Assembly: GCA_037445875.1 (NCBI GenBank)
Contig: JBBIJR010000032.1
Coordinates: 1-37,341 of the forward strand
DNA from: JBBIJR01 sp037445875
Lineage (GTDB): Bacteria > CLD3 > SB21
Length of the DNA: 37,341 nt
Direction: 5' to 3'
Made by a program: the position numbers and the translations under genes. The notes beneath the pieces are model-generated. The model searched no databases and was not told the origin of the DNA. It was given only the letters and a program-made list of their open reading frames with translations. Each line of letters begins with the position of its first letter. Positions within the stretch are counted from its first letter, which is position 1. Of the stretch, positions 34,268-37,341 are shown one piece after another.

Positions 34268-34489
34268 TCAATTCAGCCGGTAGATATCCGTATTCGGAAA
34301 TACCGATCGGAGGATTTCGACGCACTGCGTCTGGCACTCGGCAGGAAAGCTCCAATAGTGAATCCGATCGAAGAATCCATACGCGTATCCGAGGGGAGCG
34401 AGCTTGAACTTGGCTTCGATCACCCTCCTGGAATCTGCTCCCTGCAGTCCATACATCACGCGATTCATCTGACCTGTCTTTGCTATCAT
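34268..34489 (-). CDS. Hypothetical protein (73 aa)
   Basis: ATG 34489 follows AAAGGACGG at good spacing. Sequence: MIAKTGQMNRVMYGLQGADS, then KLAPLGYAYGFFDRIHYWSF, ending in a CVEILRSVF helix and IYRLN. It looks like a small alpha/beta protein with coding-like third positions. No family recognised. The opposite strand also has an open frame here (from 34208, continuous with the downstream helicase), but that reading looks unlike protein, so I prefer this gene. Confidence 0.5.
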   Translation of the reverse strand: MIAKTGQMNRVMYGLQGADSRRVIEAKFKLAPLGYAYGFFDRIHYWSFPAECQTQCVEILRSVFPNTDIYRLN

Positions 34490-34606
34490 GACCGTCCTTT
34501 GGCCTTTGTTAATCACCTCGGAATAAAGCAATTGGCGTTCCACAAAAGAAACTGCGTAAATCTAGCATATTCAACCAGCCGTGGGGCTCGCGAGGACTGG
34601 ATTGTT

Positions 34607-37341
34607 GTGGATTTTCTACTATATTGGAGGAATTACCCATTCAGAGAGCATACCCTGAGACGTCTCTTCAAGAAACTCAAGCTGGACGGCTCGGCGATAG
34701 TGGTGGCCGATGCCGAGAACGAATCATTCGGCTTCGTGATCTTCGACCGCCCGGATACTCTGATAAAGGCACTGCCGCTCTCCGCACCCGATCTCGGGTC
34801 CGTTGGAACTCTGGTTCTGTGGGATTCCGACTCAAGAATAGTGGACACCGTTCGACGGATGCTGCAGGCGCCACCCGAATGGGCACCGGCGGTCTGGAAT
34901 GTGCAGGAGATATTCAGCGTGGCGGTTCCCCACGCGAGCGACACGTCCTTCTCCACCGCGCGCAGCATATTGCTGATGCGGGAATTCGAGAGCCGGCATC
35001 CAGCACAACAGCTTCGCTGGATGCTTGTCTCCCTGATAGAGGCAGTGGCCCGATTGGAGTTGACAAAAATCGCTCTGATGGCTCGTTGGATCGATCAGAG
35101 CCCTTCGAACCTGCGCATGCTGCTCCGGGCACTGCACGAGTTCCTGCAAGACGCGCCTTCCATCGAGTTCTCACGTCCGGCTCTGGTCATGCCGCCGCTT
35201 CCATCTAACTGCATCGGTGAGCTGGCCGGAAGGAATCGCGACACGGCCGAGGAGTTCGTGGAGAGGGTGTTTGCACCGAACGGTCTGCTCAGCGGACGGT
35301 TCGAAACGTACGAGGTTCGAAAGGAACAGACGAAGCTGGCACTGGAGATCGGAAAGTCCTTTCGGGAGCAGGGCTTCATTGTGGCGGAAGCGGGTACCGG
35401 AACCGGCAAATCGCTAGCCTATCTCGTTCCCGCTATTCATCATGCCGCGTCCGGGGCAACCGATGGACCCATCGTGGTCAGTACGCACACGCGTAACCTG
35501 CAGGATCAGCTGTTCCTCAAAGACATCCCCCTGCTGCAGCAATGCCTGCCAATCGGGTTCAAGGCCGCTCTGCTCAAGGGCCGCTCGAACTATCTCTGTG
35601 GCCGAAAGTGGAAGGCCGTTAAACTGGACCCTGCGGCTTTTTTGACACCCGGGGAGCGCGAGCGGACTCTACCGCTTCTGGTGTGGGCCGATCTTACCCG
35701 TACGGGTGACATCATGGAATGCTCGGCGTTCGCGGTTGATCAGAACGGTTCGACATGGACAAAACTCTGTTCCGAGAGCGCTTATTGTCAGGCTCAGAAG
35801 TGTCATCAGTCCGACGACTGTTTTGTCAGGCTGATCCGGGAAAAAAGTCAGCGCGCCCATATTGTGGTCATCAATCATGCTCTGCTGTTTTCGGATCTCA
35901 TGTCTGAGGGCGCCGTCCTTGGAAACTACGGAGGCCTGATCGTCGACGAGGCTCATACCCTGGAGCGCATTGCACAGGAATATCTCGGAGCGGAGTTCTC
36001 CATGTGGGTCGTTCGAGCGATGATCGCACGGATACAGGAAAAGGAACCCGTCGAGACTGGCCTGCTCGTACGTTTGCGGAAGGGCCTCGCCAGGGCTTCC
36101 CTTACCGATCTGGCACGGGAGGCCCTCCTGGCCGGGGTTCAGCATGCGGGTGAGGCGTGCACAAACCTGTGGGAAAGTACGCTTCAGTATATGAAGTATT
36201 TGACCATCGAGGCGCACCGAATAGCCGGCTTGCACGGAGCTCAGGAGTCCCGAAACGGAAGCGCGCGTATTCGATATTCCGCCGAAACGAATGCCATGGA
36301 TCAGGGCCGTCCGGAGGCTGCTACGTTCCGCACGGCCGTCGCAACGCTGTGCGAAACGCTGGTCGCGCTGTGGACGCATCTGCAGAATCTGTCATCGGCC
36401 GATTTCGCGGAAGTCGACGAATACCGGGTCCTCCTCGATGCCCGAATAGGAGAATGGCGCCAACTGACGCAGACCCTGTACCTCCTCGGCGACCCGGGCC
36501 AGCCGGATCATGTCTATTGGTTTGAGTTGCCCGCCAGGGAGCGATCGCTGGATATCCGCTTTTACGCCGTTCCCCTGGACGTGGCCGGGGTCCTTCACCG
36601 TACGCTGTTCGATCGCCTCCCTACGTGTGTATTCACGTCGGCCACCTTGTCCGTGGGCGGTAATTTTGACTACTACAAAGGCCGGGTAGGCATCGACCGA
36701 ACAGAGCCGGAACGGGTGCGCAATTGCATTGCGCGATCTTCCTTCGATTATCGCGAACAGTGCCGCATTCTCGTCGCGGCGTACCTTCCGGACCCCCAGG
36801 GCGAACTCTTCCGGCGGGCCGCGGCCGATCTGACGGCAGAGCTCATCAGGACGCTTCGCCGCGGAACACTGGTATTGTTCACATCGTACCGAATGATGCA
36901 CGCGTTCCATCGGACGCTTGAGGCCGCCTTCAGGGACATCGATGTGACGCTTTTGATGCAGGGCAAGGACGGATCGCGGACCTCGCTGACGGAGCGTTTC
37001 CGGCGGGATGCGACGTCCGTCCTTCTTGGAACGGAAAGCTTCTGGGAGGGCGTCGATGTACCAGGCGCGGCGCTGGAACTTCTCGTCATCACCAAGCTGC
37101 CTTTCGGCGTACCGACCGATCCGCTGGTCGCCGCCCAGATGGAAAGGGTCGCCCTGGGAGGCGGCAATGCATTCTACGATTACGCCGTGCCGGAAGCGGT
37201 GACGAGATTCCGCCAGGGGTTCGGGCGGCTGATTCGAAGTCGTCAGGACCGCGGCGTCGCGGTCCTGCTGGATAATCGGTTGTACACCAAGAGCTACGGC
37301 CCTGTGTTCCTGGAAGCCCTTCCTACACAGGCGGAGCGTTG
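34607..37341 (+). CDS. DinG-type ATP-dependent DNA helicase (3' end cut by window edge)
   Basis: About 911 codons to the right edge, no stop reached. XPD/DinG-type superfamily 2 helicase: Walker A EAGTGTGKS (261-269), VVSTHTRNLQDQ, four iron-sulfur-type cysteines starting at YLCGRKW and continuing LCSESAYCQAQKCHQSDDC, DEAH box LIVDEAHTLE, FTSATLSVGG (motif III), TESFWEGVDVPG, and motif VI RFRQGFGRLIRS near the end. Such helicases unwind R-loops and forked DNA during repair. The first ~190 residues, before ETYEVRKEQ, may be a degenerate DnaQ-like exonuclease domain, as many DinG proteins carry one, but the catalytic acids are missing. No ATG lies near the start; GTG 34607, with GAGGAC upstream, is my choice. 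The frame is open back to 34208. Confidence 0.9.
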   Translation, partial: MDFLLYWRNYPFREHTLRRLFKKLKLDGSAIVVADAENESFGFVIFDRPDTLIKALPLSAPDLGSVGTLVLWDSDSRIVDTVRRMLQAPPEWAPAVWNVQEIFSVAVPHASDTSFSTARSILLMREFESRHPAQQLRWMLVSLIEAVARLELTKIALMARWIDQSPSNLRMLLRALHEFLQDAPSIEFSRPALVMPPLPSNCIGELAGRNRDTAEEFVERVFAPNGLLSGRFETYEVRKEQTKLALEIGKSFREQGFIVAEAGTGTGKSLAYLVPAIHHAASGATDGPIVVSTHTRNLQDQLFLKDIPLLQQCLPIGFKAALLKGRSNYLCGRKWKAVKLDPAAFLTPGERERTLPLLVWADLTRTGDIMECSAFAVDQNGSTWTKLCSESAYCQAQKCHQSDDCFVRLIREKSQRAHIVVINHALLFSDLMSEGAVLGNYGGLIVDEAHTLERIAQEYLGAEFSMWVVRAMIARIQEKEPVETGLLVRLRKGLARASLTDLAREALLAGVQHAGEACTNLWESTLQYMKYLTIEAHRIAGLHGAQESRNGSARIRYSAETNAMDQGRPEAATFRTAVATLCETLVALWTHLQNLSSADFAEVDEYRVLLDARIGEWRQLTQTLYLLGDPGQPDHVYWFELPARERSLDIRFYAVPLDVAGVLHRTLFDRLPTCVFTSATLSVGGNFDYYKGRVGIDRTEPERVRNCIARSSFDYREQCRILVAAYLPDPQGELFRRAAADLTAELIRTLRRGTLVLFTSYRMMHAFHRTLEAAFRDIDVTLLMQGKDGSRTSLTERFRRDATSVLLGTESFWEGVDVPGAALELLVITKLPFGVPTDPLVAAQMERVALGGGNAFYDYAVPEAVTRFRQGFGRLIRSRQDRGVAVLLDNRLYTKSYGPVFLEALPTQAER

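Noticed and set aside
34252..34413. Plus-strand ORF starting ATG 34252 after AGGGGGAATTT
   Set aside because: The ribosome site is good, but the frame stops after about 53 codons, looks low-quality (Ser/Arg-rich), and conflicts with the better minus-strand gene.

Overview
The window looks like a scaffold from a metagenome-derived or draft bacterial genome: there is a run of ten Ns at 3953-3962 and both ends cut through genes. It is GC-rich. The protein repertoire fits a Gram-negative (diderm) bacterium near the FCB/KSB1/Calditrichota-like lineages: BatD/BatE-type proteins, many TPR proteins, a large secreted lamin-tail-domain protein with a FlgD-like C-terminal Ig domain, and a periplasmic HtrA protease. 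The lineage is an inference, not a demonstrated assignment. Promoters that can be read (best before rpsT) are ordinary sigma-70 type, and many genes carry good Shine-Dalgarno sequences.

Region 1 (1-12.4 kb, all minus strand) is a tightly packed operon, transcribed uvrB -> TPR lipoprotein -> batD -> batE-like -> comEC -> membrane histidine kinase -> NtrC-type sigma-54 activator -> murI. Most junctions overlap by 1-4 bases or are 4-14 bases apart. It joins DNA repair, envelope stress, DNA uptake, a two-component system and peptidoglycan precursor synthesis. The kinase gene is interrupted by the assembly gap.

Region 2 (12.3-14.9 kb) is disturbed. A Fic-domain gene sits between uvrB and what looks like the original uvrB promoter. 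It is flanked by a 31-base direct repeat (30/31 identical) that is a copy of the uvrB 5' end. Micro-ORFs bridge the junctions. Beyond it lie a frameshifted prolyl oligopeptidase fragment and a zinc-ribbon/membrane gene split by an in-frame stop codon.

Region 3 (14.9-20.4 kb, plus strand) is an accessory strip of small, mostly independent genes: a DUF2459 lipoprotein, a 35-residue membrane peptide, two SAM methyltransferases, a conserved 67-residue protein, a two-helix membrane protein, a SnoaL-like protein, a DUF5700 metallopeptidase-like protein and a DUF1905/YdeI-like protein.

Region 4 (20.4-31.5 kb) returns to core functions: a small transaldolase with an htrA protease (plus); a secreted lamin-tail protein with a periplasmic-binding-fold protein (minus); rpsT (plus); and murE translationally coupled to a membrane chemoreceptor-like protein (minus).

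Region 5 (31.5-37.3 kb) has small membrane and hypothetical genes, an RmlD-like reductase with a YbjN-like protein (plus), and a DinG-type iron-sulfur helicase that runs off the right end. I saw no tRNA, rRNA, CRISPR array, transposase or integrase.
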